Positions 18,012 through 25,975 of a stretch of DNA of 64,000 bases are shown here, one piece after another. The notes below the pieces were generated by a model. That model was given only the letters and a program-made list of their open reading frames with translations. It did no database searches and had not been told where the DNA came from. Both the position numbers and the translations under genes were made by a program. This DNA is from Asaia sp003994335. GTDB lineage: Bacteria > Pseudomonadota > Alphaproteobacteria > Acetobacterales > Acetobacteraceae. The DNA lies in the NCBI RefSeq assembly GCF_037151175.1, contig NZ_JBBCOR010000011.1, positions 1 to 64,000 on the forward strand, given 5' to 3'. How positions within the stretch are numbered: position 1 is the stretch's first letter; each line of letters starts with the position of its first letter.

Positions 18012-18028
18012 CGAGGGGTGACCCCTCG
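18012..18028. terminator. Hairpin between convergent genes
   Basis: CGAGGGG pairs perfectly with CCCCTCG around the loop TGA, 35 bases after the acetyltransferase stop and nine before the end of the leftward ThDP gene. Symmetric, so it could serve both directions, but a U tract is absent. Confidence 0.5.
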
Positions 18029-18037
18029 CGTGGCGTG

Positions 18038-19729
18038 TTATCGGCTGATCATGATCTCGATCAGATTCGCCTTGCCGCTCGCAATTCCCGCCTGAATGGC
18101 AGGCGCGATATCACCCGCGCGAGTCAGGCGCTGGGCGGGCAGGCCCATGGAGGTGGCGAGGGCCTGATAATCAATGATGGGGTTGACAATATCCATGGCG
18201 ATGAAGCGGCCTGTCTGGGCGGCGGTATAATTCTGCTGGCCGCGCATGAAGTTTTTCAGGACATTATATTCGCAGTTATTCATGACCACGAAGGTAATGG
18301 GCAGATCTTCATGGGCTGCTGTCCAGAGCGCCTGGGGCGAATAGAGCGCTGCACCGTCGCCCACGAGGCAGACCACGGGTTCGCGCTTCAGTCCTAGCGC
18401 GCAGCCGACAGCGGCAGGCATGCCCCAGCCCAGCGCCCCACCGCGCAGAAAGGAATACTGGGCGGGATCGTTGCTCTCCAGAAAGCTGCGGACAAAGCCT
18501 GATGTCGCGATGGCTTCATCGACGATCGGCGTGTTCGGCCCAATGGCGCGCACTGCCTCGCGCGCGGCGAGGATCGGGGGAATGACGGCTTCGGAGAGGG
18601 CATCATCGGCGCGACGATGCAGTGTGGAGCGTTCCGTGGCGCGCTTCATAGCCGCGTCCCGACGCAAGCTCGCATAAGCGGCGCTTTGGGCGCTCGAGGC
18701 GTTTTCGATCAAAGGCTGAAGAGCCGTGAGGGAGGCTTTCAGATGGCCGCAGGTCGAGAGGGTGGTGGGGTAGGTGCGCCCGAGATCGTTCACATCGGAG
18801 GAAAGCTGATAGACGGTGCAGCCCTCGGGAATGGCCGAGCCTTCGGTGTAGAGAATGGTGATGAGCGATTTTCCGCCAATGGCGAAGATGGCGTCATAGT
18901 GAGAGAGTGCCTCTGCAATGCCGCGCGCCGTTGTGGGCAGATTGCCGCGCCAGAGCGGATGCGCCGTCGGAAAGGGCACGCGTGATGGCCAGGACGACCC
19001 ATAGACGGGGGCGCCGAGTGTCTCTGCCAGCGCAGCCGTCTCGGCAGCGGCCCGACTGGCATGGATTTCGTCACCGGCGATCAGGGCGAGCCGACCGGGA
19101 GCGATGGCAGCGAGAGCGTTTGCGAGATCGGGCAGGGCGCCTGCGATGGCGTTACGGTCGATGCGCGAGGGGGCGCCGGCGCTGATCGTGCTCATCTTCT
19201 CCATCACGTCCATGGGCAGGGAGAGAAAGACGGGACCGGAGGGCGCCGCATCGGCATCGTGAAAGGCGCGGCGCACCAGCGTGGGAAGTTGCTCGGCCGA
19301 CGCGACTTCCTTGCCCCATTTGACCGCGGGCTCGGCAATTTTCAGCAGATCGCCGAAAAGCAGCGGGTCGGTTACCGCATGGCGCAGATCCTGCTGGCCC
19401 GCCGTAACGACGAGGGGCGTCTGGGAGACATGCGCATTCAACAGATTCCCCATACCATGGCCGAGGCCACCGGCGGTATGGAGATTCAGGAAGCCCGGCT
19501 TGCCAGCGGCCTGTGCGTAGCCATCGGCCATGGCCACGGCGCTCGCTTCCTGCAGGGCGAGGATATAGCGGATATCCGGACGACGCAGCAGGCTGTCCAT
19601 CAGCGGCAACTCGGTGGTTCCGGGATTGCCAAAGATATACTCGACCCCTTCACTGGCGAGAATTTCGAGCAGGATATCCGCACCGCTGCGGGCTTCGAGG
19701 GCGCTTGTTCTGGCAAAGCTAGCTGTCAT
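18038..19729 (-). CDS. ThDP-dependent benzoylformate decarboxylase-like enzyme
   Basis: 563 aa thiamine-diphosphate enzyme. The N-terminal PYR domain has FGNPGTTELP and the cofactor-activating Glu61 (LALQEAS), then NLHTAGGLGHGMGN with His84, all positioned as in benzoylformate decarboxylase. The C-terminal PP domain has GDGAALYS and MNNCEYN, the Mg-ThDP motif. The Ser of the mandelate-pathway enzyme active site is replaced by Thr, and I do not see the second catalytic His. So the 2-keto acid substrate may differ, for example another aromatic or branched 2-oxo acid. ATG 19729 is used; the frame extends upstream into the divergent Lrp gene without family character. The divergent Lrp-type gene is a likely regulator. 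Confidence 0.8.
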   Translation of the reverse strand: MTASFARTSALEARSGADILLEILASEGVEYIFGNPGTTELPLMDSLLRRPDIRYILALQEASAVAMADGYAQAAGKPGFLNLHTAGGLGHGMGNLLNAHVSQTPLVVTAGQQDLRHAVTDPLLFGDLLKIAEPAVKWGKEVASAEQLPTLVRRAFHDADAAPSGPVFLSLPMDVMEKMSTISAGAPSRIDRNAIAGALPDLANALAAIAPGRLALIAGDEIHASRAAAETAALAETLGAPVYGSSWPSRVPFPTAHPLWRGNLPTTARGIAEALSHYDAIFAIGGKSLITILYTEGSAIPEGCTVYQLSSDVNDLGRTYPTTLSTCGHLKASLTALQPLIENASSAQSAAYASLRRDAAMKRATERSTLHRRADDALSEAVIPPILAAREAVRAIGPNTPIVDEAIATSGFVRSFLESNDPAQYSFLRGGALGWGMPAAVGCALGLKREPVVCLVGDGAALYSPQALWTAAHEDLPITFVVMNNCEYNVLKNFMRGQQNYTAAQTGRFIAMDIVNPIIDYQALATSMGLPAQRLTRAGDIAPAIQAGIASGKANLIEIMISR

Positions 19730-19892
19730 GGTCTGGATCCTGTGGAGAGGCGTTTCGTTCGGGGAGCGCCTCAAGTCTGGAATGTCCCGCTGACCGCACG
19801 GTATCATGCTTAACGCTGATAAAAATTGCGTTTTCATGGAGATTAATCCCATGAATATGCATAAGTTATGCGCTAAAACCTGATAGGGTGAG

Positions 19893-20381
19893 ATGCTGAT
19901 GCTCGAAGATCTGGACGCGATCGACCGCCATTTGCTGCAGCTTCTGCAAAAGGATGCGTCGCGATCCACGGCGGAGCTGGCTGAGGCGGTCGGGCTGTCA
20001 CAGGCACCATGCTGGCGGCGCATCCAGCGGCTCAAGGATGCCGGGATCTTGCAGAAACAGGTCTATCTGGTGGATCGGAGGAAGATCGGGCTGAATGCCC
20101 AGCTTTACGCGCTGGTGAAGCTGACGGCCCATGCGCGCGCCAATCTGGCGGCGTTCGAAGAGGCTATCCGTGAATTTCCCGAGGTACAGGATTGCTATGT
20201 GCTGTTGGGTTCGGTCGATTTCATCCTGCGTATCGTGACGCGCGATATCGAATCCTATGAACAGTTCTTCCTGAAAAGGCTGGCCCTGATCCCAGGCATT
20301 CAGGAGGTCAATTCCATGGTTGCGCTGTCGGAAATCAAGCATACGCTTGAACTCCCCATTGAGCGCCTTACCCCCAGCTAG
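19893..20381 (+). CDS. Lrp/AsnC family transcriptional regulator
   Basis: 162 aa. N-terminal winged HTH (about residues 8-60: IDRHLLQLLQKDASRST, then AEAVGLSQAPCWRRIQRL) and a C-terminal RAM ligand-binding domain with the CYVLLGSVDFILRI core. Lrp/AsnC proteins respond to amino acids or their keto analogues. It is divergent from the ThDP decarboxylase with 163 bp between, which suggests that it controls that gene. Start ATG 19893 has AGGGTGAG immediately before; ATG 19899 is an equal alternative. Confidence 0.9.
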   Translation: MLMLEDLDAIDRHLLQLLQKDASRSTAELAEAVGLSQAPCWRRIQRLKDAGILQKQVYLVDRRKIGLNAQLYALVKLTAHARANLAAFEEAIREFPEVQDCYVLLGSVDFILRIVTRDIESYEQFFLKRLALIPGIQEVNSMVALSEIKHTLELPIERLTPS

Positions 20382-20825
20382 CGGGATGCGGGGAGATCTA
20401 TGTCCATCCGGTCGGTGGCCAGGCCAGAGCCCCGAGCAGCCGCACCGGCAGCGAGGCCGCAACGACAAACAGTGAAATGGTCGGCGCGCACAAGCCGGAC
20501 AATGGATTGCTATGTCCGGGTCGAGTGGCCGAGAAATCGAGCTTGCCCTGCCCCGGGTCGGATAAGTCCGGGATTGTCCAATGGGCAATACCCTTGGATA
20601 GCGTGTGCAACAGACCCGCCGCCTGTTTGACGGTCTTTAGGTTGAGCCCTCAACCTCCCGGCGGTGCTGCTATAGGTGACCCTCGGACGGCTCCGATAAG
20701 AATCGCCACGGGCGCGTGGCTCGAACGGGATTCTCGCCGATCAGCAGGGCACCCATGAACCAAAAAATCGGGATCAAAGGGGCCAACGCCCCTTTGCGGG
20801 TTTCAGGGCAGAGCCCTGAACCTTT
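20382..20825. other. Intergenic region with a double hairpin
   Basis: About 440 bp between the Lrp gene and the 3' end of the leftward SDR. No supported gene. Its right end carries the paired hairpins listed separately at 20776-20820. The remainder is GC-rich with several short frames that I consider chance. Confidence 0.5.
20776..20820. repeat. Tandem double hairpin, REP-like palindromic element
   Basis: Two perfect 8-bp stems lie six bases apart. The first pairs AAAGGGGC (20776-20783) with GCCCCTTT (20788-20795) round CAAC; the second pairs TTCAGGGC (20802-20809) with GCCCTGAA (20813-20820) round AGA. It ends five bases before the stop codon of the leftward SDR, so it can act as its transcript end. 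Paired AAGGGG / CAGGGC hairpins of this style are, as far as I recall, frequent in intergenic DNA of related alphaproteobacteria; the copy number here cannot be counted from one window. Confidence 0.75.
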
Positions 20826-21593
20826 TTACCAGCAGCAAAATCCCCCATCCACCAGAAGATCGACCCCGGTGCAGAAGGACGCAGCGCGAGAAGAGAGGAA
20901 AATTGCCGGTCCGACCATCTCGCGCGGTGCAGCGATGCGGTTCATGGGGGTGTCGTTTTCGAAGACCTTCACACGCTCTGCCCATTCGGGGCGGGTATTC
21001 ATGGGGGTGGCGGTATAGCCTGGGCTGATGGTGTTCACACGGATGCCGCGCGTGGCCCATTCCATGGCCAGGCTTTTGCTGAGATGGATGACGGCGGCCT
21101 TGGAGGCATTGTAATGGGCCTGCATCAACCCGCGATTGACGATCACGCCCGACATCGAAGCAATATTGACGATCGACCCGCGGCCATTGGCCAACATGGC
21201 GCGCCCTTCTGCCTGAGAGGAGAGGAAGACGCCGGTCGTGTTGATATCGAGCACGCGCTGCCACTGGTCGCGGTCCATTTCCTCGGCAGGGGCGGCATTG
21301 GCAATTCCTGCGGCGTTGACGGCAACCGAGAGCAGGCCGAGCTCGGACTGGGTTGCTGCGATAGCATCGGCCAGGCTGGTTTCGTCGGTGGCATCGCCGG
21401 TGCAGACCAGGGCGGCGCGCTTGAGGCCGCGAATACGGTCGGCGGTCTCATCAAGTCCCTTGCGTGAGCCGGGAAGGTCGAAACAGGCGACCGAGGCGCC
21501 AGCCTCGGCGAGGCCGATGGCAATCTGCTGGCCGATGCCGCTGCCTGCGCCGGTCACGAAGGCGATGTCGCCGGAGAGATCGAAAAGATCCAT
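20826..21593 (-). CDS. SDR family oxidoreductase, probable polyol dehydrogenase
   Basis: 255 aa classical SDR: TGAGSGIG cofactor motif at residues 14-21, NAAG, the catalytic Ser in NIASMSG and HYNASK with Tyr and Lys. The C-terminal ending LLVDGGFCCW with a Cys-Trp finish is shared by several polyol/sugar-alcohol dehydrogenases. It lies 60 bp downstream of the transketolase gene on the same strand, and both are divergent from a pentitol-type permease. The set suggests oxidation of an imported polyol to a ketose that enters the pentose phosphate pathway. Specificity is inference. Confidence 0.87.
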   Translation of the reverse strand: MDLFDLSGDIAFVTGAGSGIGQQIAIGLAEAGASVACFDLPGSRKGLDETADRIRGLKRAALVCTGDATDETSLADAIAATQSELGLLSVAVNAAGIANAAPAEEMDRDQWQRVLDINTTGVFLSSQAEGRAMLANGRGSIVNIASMSGVIVNRGLMQAHYNASKAAVIHLSKSLAMEWATRGIRVNTISPGYTATPMNTRPEWAERVKVFENDTPMNRIAAPREMVGPAIFLSSRAASFCTGVDLLVDGGFCCW

Positions 21594-21653
21594 GGAGATA
21601 TCCAGTCTGAGTGAGGGCGGCGATTTCGTGATCCGCCCTGTGAAAAAGGAAGA

Positions 21654-23705
21654 TCAGGCCTTGGCGCGAGCGGCGTGACGGGCAAGAAGCGCTTCTGCAC
21701 GGGCAACCACATTGTCAGTCGTGAAGCCAAAATGACGGAAGAGATCCTCGGCAGGGCCGGACTCGCCAAAGCCTGTCATGCCGATCACGTCGCCATCGAG
21801 CCCGACATAGCGCGCCCAGTAGAGGGTGCTGGCGGCTTCGATGGCGATACGGGCGCGCATGCCGTCGGGCAGAACGCTCTCACGATAGCCTGCATCCTGC
21901 GCATCGAAGGTTTCGGGTGAGGGCATGGAAACGACGCGTACGGCGATGTTGCGCGCACGCAGGGCCCGAGCGGAGTCGAGGGCCAGGGTCATTTCCGAGC
22001 CAGTGGCGATCAGGATCAGATCCGGTGTGCCCGCGCAGTCGGAGAGGATATAGCCACCGCGCCAGGCATCGCGCAGCTGCGAAGCAGTGCGTTCCTGCTG
22101 TTTGAGCGGCAGGCGCGACAGTGAGAAGGCGGTGGGGCCATCGAGACGTTCGAGCGCACTGACCCAGGCAATGGCGGTTTCCACTTGGTCGCAGGGACGC
22201 CAGGTGACCATGTTCGGGGTCTGACGCAGCGAGGCCAGTTGTTCCACAGGCTGGTGGGTAGGGCCGTCTTCGCCCAGTCCGATGGAGTCATGGGTGTAGA
22301 CCAGCACCTGACGCTGCTTCATCAGCGCGGCCATACGCACGGCATTACGCGCATATTCCATGAACATCAGGAAGGTGGCGGTGTAGGGCATGAGACCGCC
22401 ATGCAGCGCGATGCCGTTGGCCATGGCGACCATGCCGAATTCGCGCACACCGTAATCGACATAATTTCCGGCAGGGTCGAAGCAGACCGAGGAAGAGCCG
22501 GACCAGCGCGTCAGGCAACTCGGTGTGATATCGGCGCAGCCTCCAAACATCTCAGGTAGATGGGGGGCGAAAGCCTCGATGGCATTCTGCGAGGCCTTGC
22601 GGGACGCGATGTCTTTCGGTGCGGCCTGGAGTGCGGCGACGAAATCGCGAGAAAGCTTGTCCCAGCCCTGAGGAAAAGCCCTGTTCTGGCGACGGATAAA
22701 TTCGGCGGCCAGCTCGGGATATTCGTCGCGATAACGCGTGAACAGATCATTCCAGGCAGATTCAGCCGCCGCGCCCGCCGGGCGGTGATCCCAGTCAAGG
22801 GCGATAGCCTCGGGGATCTCGAAGGCGGGTGCGGTCCAGTTCAGACGGGCCCGGATCTTCGCAATTTCATCGGCCGGGAGGACGCCACCATGCACTTTAT
22901 GCGTGCCGGCATAACCCTCGGAGCAGCCCTGACCGATGGTGGTGCGACAGATGATCAGGCTCGGGCGTACAGTTTCGGCGCGGGCGGCATTCAGGGCGGT
23001 CAGCACGGCATCGGGGTCGTGACCGTCGATCTCACCGATCACCTGCCAGTTATACGCCTCGAAGCGCTTGCGCGTGTCATCCGTATAGACGCCCTCGATC
23101 GGCCCGTCATTGGTGACCATGTTGCGGTCATAGATGGTGATCAGCTTGCCGAGTCCGAGGGTGCCTGCCAGCGCGCAGGCCTCGTGGGAGATCCCTTCCA
23201 TCAGGCAGCCCTCGCCGACATAGGCATAGGTGTGATGGTCGACGATGGGCAGCTTCGGGCGGTTGAACTGCGCGGCCAGAGTCTTTTCGGCCAGCGCCAT
23301 GCCCACGGCGTTGGCGATACCCTGACCCAGCGGGCCGGTGGTGGTTTCGATACCGGGGGCATAGCCGAATTCAGGATGGCCGGGCGTTCTGGAATGGAGC
23401 TGGCGAAACTGTTTGATGTCTTCGATGCCAAGGTCGAACCCGCTCAGATGCAGCAGGGCATAGAGCAGCATCGAGCCGTGACCATTCGAATAGACGAAGC
23501 GATCGCGATTGGACCAGGCGGGATTGGCGGGGTTGTATCGCATGACGTCGCGCCACAGCACTTCGGAAATATCGGCCATGCCCATGGGCGTGCCGGGATG
23601 GCCCGACTGCGCCTTGAAAATGGCATCGATCGCCAGGATGCGAATGGCATTGGCGCGTTGCGTTCGTGTGCTTGTGGGAGATGCGATTTCGGGATGTGTG
23701 GTCAT
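21654..23705 (-). CDS. Transketolase with a GEG variant cofactor motif
   Basis: 683 aa, full transketolase length. Active-site landmarks are in place: SGHPGTPMG, SNGHGSMLL, the GPLGQG loop, the VHGG His, REFGMVAMANG with the catalytic Glu, and THDSIGLGEDGPTHQP with its His. The exception is the Mg-ThDP motif, which reads VGEGCLMEG where the family has GDGC; the codon at 23211-23213 makes Glu instead of the metal-binding Asp. ATG 23705 is favoured since an earlier in-frame ATG (23735) has no SD. It probably feeds pentulose phosphate carbon into glycolysis as part of the polyol cluster; a housekeeping role is the alternative. Confidence 0.88.
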   Translation of the reverse strand: MTTHPEIASPTSTRTQRANAIRILAIDAIFKAQSGHPGTPMGMADISEVLWRDVMRYNPANPAWSNRDRFVYSNGHGSMLLYALLHLSGFDLGIEDIKQFRQLHSRTPGHPEFGYAPGIETTTGPLGQGIANAVGMALAEKTLAAQFNRPKLPIVDHHTYAYVGEGCLMEGISHEACALAGTLGLGKLITIYDRNMVTNDGPIEGVYTDDTRKRFEAYNWQVIGEIDGHDPDAVLTALNAARAETVRPSLIICRTTIGQGCSEGYAGTHKVHGGVLPADEIAKIRARLNWTAPAFEIPEAIALDWDHRPAGAAAESAWNDLFTRYRDEYPELAAEFIRRQNRAFPQGWDKLSRDFVAALQAAPKDIASRKASQNAIEAFAPHLPEMFGGCADITPSCLTRWSGSSSVCFDPAGNYVDYGVREFGMVAMANGIALHGGLMPYTATFLMFMEYARNAVRMAALMKQRQVLVYTHDSIGLGEDGPTHQPVEQLASLRQTPNMVTWRPCDQVETAIAWVSALERLDGPTAFSLSRLPLKQQERTASQLRDAWRGGYILSDCAGTPDLILIATGSEMTLALDSARALRARNIAVRVVSMPSPETFDAQDAGYRESVLPDGMRARIAIEAASTLYWARYVGLDGDVIGMTGFGESGPAEDLFRHFGFTTDNVVARAEALLARHAARAKA

Positions 23706-24239
23706 GAGGGGGAAGCCTCTCACTGTATCCGGCATGACGATGGAAAATGTTAGATTCGCCGGGTGAAATGATATGTATTAAACTCTGTTCATGATCGGGG
23801 TTTGGCAAAGTATGACAGTCACCTATTTTGTTAAAAAAGGCGAATATTTAACATGCCTCATTCATGGTAACTAACAGTGAGATACGATACAGAGAGAGCG
23901 TAGATAAATCATAATGATGTGATCATCATGAGGCGAATCAGTCCGTAATCCATAAGTCTATAAATCTCATGATTACCTATAGAGGAGATAGTTCCATTCA
24001 AGATTACGTCATGAACGGCTCTGGTATCCTCGTATGTTCCTAATATGTTCCTATATCAACCCATTAAAAAACGTTTATCATACCAAGGTTTTCAGGATGA
24101 ACGTCTCATACGAACAAGAGCCTTGGTATCTATAACTCTTTTTTGTGATTTGCAGGGGCGCATCGAGCCGCGCAAAGGAGGACGGGCCAGGCACGCTGCA
24201 GGACAGCAAGAGGCCTTTTTGAGACGCAGGAGAAACACG
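23706..24239. promoter_or_regulatory. Divergent control region of the polyol cluster
   Basis: 534 bp, AT-rich, between the transketolase and the permease gene. It holds a 16-bp palindrome ATGATG-TGAT-CATCAT (23914-23929), a tandem direct repeat TATGTTCCTA at 24033-24042 and 24044-24053 (11 bp apart, one helical turn), and a 9-bp inverted repeat ATACCAAGG (24080-24088) / CCTTGGTAT (24121-24129) enclosing 32 bases. No gene is supported; the frame reading through the last 200 bp before the permease is regarded as leader. No regulator gene is adjacent. Confidence 0.6.
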
Positions 24240-25583
24240 ATGGCAGGCGGGACATTCGTCGGAGGGGCACGGTCCGCAACCGACACTTTGCCAGACATTG
24301 AGCCACAGACGGCTTTCGGACGCTTCATCTCATGGGCAGGTATCCCGCCCATCATGATCTGGGGTTTTATCGGCACGCTGCTCTTCATGATCGGCGATGG
24401 CGTGGAAAGTGGTTATCTGTCGCCTTATCTCGTTTCGCTCGGGTTTCAGGAGCATGACGTTGCTGGTCTCTTCACCATCTATGGTCTGACGGCGGCAGTC
24501 TCTGCCTGGGCATCGGGTGCCCTGTCCGACATGTGGGGCAGCCGCAAGGTCATGCTCGTTGGTCTGGCTATCTGGATCGTTTTTCAGATCGGGTTTCTCG
24601 GCTTTGCCCTGCCGTCAAAATCCTGGACGTTGATCACGCTGTTCTATGGTCTGCGTGGCTTCGGTTATCCGCTCTTTGCCTTCGGCTTCCTCGTCTGGGT
24701 TGTGAACACGGCGCCCGTCCAGAAGCTCGGCTCGGCTGTCGGCTGGTTCTGGTTCTGCTTCACGGCCGGTCTGCCTACGTTGGGCACCACCATTGCCGGT
24801 GTTCTGCTGCCCATGATCGGTGGCTACGCCACGCTGTGGGTTGCGCTTACCTTCGTCGTCTTTGGCGGTGCTCTGGCCCTGCTCGGCATGAACCGCGTTC
24901 CCCGCGTCGAAACCGGAAACAAGGGAGCTATCAAGACCCTGTTCATGTCCCTGGCCATCGGGTGGCAGCGTCCCAAAGTTGGTATTGGCTGCATCGTGCG
25001 CGCCATCAACACCTCTGCCGAGTTCGGCTTCCTGGTGTTCATGCCGCTGTATTTCACCCACACGCTTGGCTTCACCATGGGGCAGTGGCTGGCCGTACTT
25101 CAGGCCATCTTCATCAGCAACATCTTCTTCAACCTGTTCCTCGGCATTGTGAGTGACAAGCTGAGCTGGCGTTACACGACCATGATCATGGGTGGCATTG
25201 GCTCGACCCTCAGCACCATGGCGCTTTATTTCGCCCCCACCATGCTGGGTCCTGATCACCTGTTCATCGTCATGATCGCCGGTGCTTTTTACGGCATGAC
25301 CCTGGCAGGCTACGTGCCGCTGTCGGCCCTGATGCCCTATCTGGCTCCCGAGAACAAAGCCGCTGCCATGTCCCTGCTGAACCTCGGCGCTGGTGCCAGC
25401 GTCTGGATCGGCCCGGCCATCGTCTACATCTTCGAGCCCGCCTTCGGTGTGTTCGGTGTGATGGTTGTCTACTCCATCATCTACTTCATCAGTGCGATCC
25501 TGACCTACTTCCTGAAGCTCGACGCGGAGGTGGAAGCCCATCTCCACGCGACCCGTGCTTCGGCCAAGGGGTTCAGCCACTGA
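24240..25583 (+). CDS. MFS transporter, RbtT/DalT/CsbX-type polyol permease
   Basis: 447 aa with about 12 hydrophobic segments. The first span region (IMIWGFIGTLLFMIGDGVE then SGYLSPYLVSLGF) is the hallmark of the ribitol/D-arabitol permease family, and loop 2-3 has SGALSDMWGSRKVM, the MFS signature. ATG 24240 is preceded by AGGAGA six bases upstream; the longer upstream frame is leader. It likely imports a pentitol or similar sugar alcohol by proton symport for the SDR and transketolase encoded divergently. A strong terminator follows 37 bases after the stop. Confidence 0.9.
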   Translation: MAGGTFVGGARSATDTLPDIEPQTAFGRFISWAGIPPIMIWGFIGTLLFMIGDGVESGYLSPYLVSLGFQEHDVAGLFTIYGLTAAVSAWASGALSDMWGSRKVMLVGLAIWIVFQIGFLGFALPSKSWTLITLFYGLRGFGYPLFAFGFLVWVVNTAPVQKLGSAVGWFWFCFTAGLPTLGTTIAGVLLPMIGGYATLWVALTFVVFGGALALLGMNRVPRVETGNKGAIKTLFMSLAIGWQRPKVGIGCIVRAINTSAEFGFLVFMPLYFTHTLGFTMGQWLAVLQAIFISNIFFNLFLGIVSDKLSWRYTTMIMGGIGSTLSTMALYFAPTMLGPDHLFIVMIAGAFYGMTLAGYVPLSALMPYLAPENKAAAMSLLNLGAGASVWIGPAIVYIFEPAFGVFGVMVVYSIIYFISAILTYFLKLDAEVEAHLHATRASAKGFSH

Positions 25584-25619
25584 GCGACCAGCTTCCTTCT
25601 TGAGACAAGGAAGAGAAAG

Positions 25620-25645
25620 GCGGGGCGAAAAGCCCCGCTTTTTTT
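25620..25645 (+). terminator. Rho-independent terminator of the polyol permease gene
   Basis: GCGGGGC (25620-25626) pairs with GCCCCGC (25632-25638) round GAAAA and is followed by seven T. A second stem, CTTCCTT with AAGGAAG, lies just before it. Confidence 0.95.
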
Positions 25646-25975
25646 GTGCCTGTGCTCATCCGGCCAAACGTTGAACCGTTAATGGCCTTCGCGCAGGTCG
25701 TTAACGATTATCGGATAGGAGATTCGCGGGATTTTGAGGCGGCTCCTGACCGGGACCAAAAGGGCCTCCGTGACACAGAGTATCGCAACACACTGAAATA
25801 CCTGCTTTTCTGTCGTGTAACTGACCGTGCAGCACTGTGACATTATTGCACAGCATCCGTCAAACTATGTAATAAATGTGTAACCAATCTTGCGGGGGTT
25901 AACGAAGGGCCGTTACGTCTTGGGAACGTTGCGATGCGCTCTATCGCAGATTAACCCATTTTGACGGAACGCCCT
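25646..25975. other. Intergenic and promoter region before the interrupted TonB receptor
   Basis: 330 bp after the terminator. The part from about 25840 on is AT-rich with short TTAAC-type words and probably contains the receptor promoter. The short frames here have no SD and no family likeness, so I annotate none. Confidence 0.4.

Noticed and set aside
22560..23753. 397-codon open frame on the + strand inside transketolase
   Set aside because: Antisense to a conserved enzyme and compositionally biased towards Gly and Asp.
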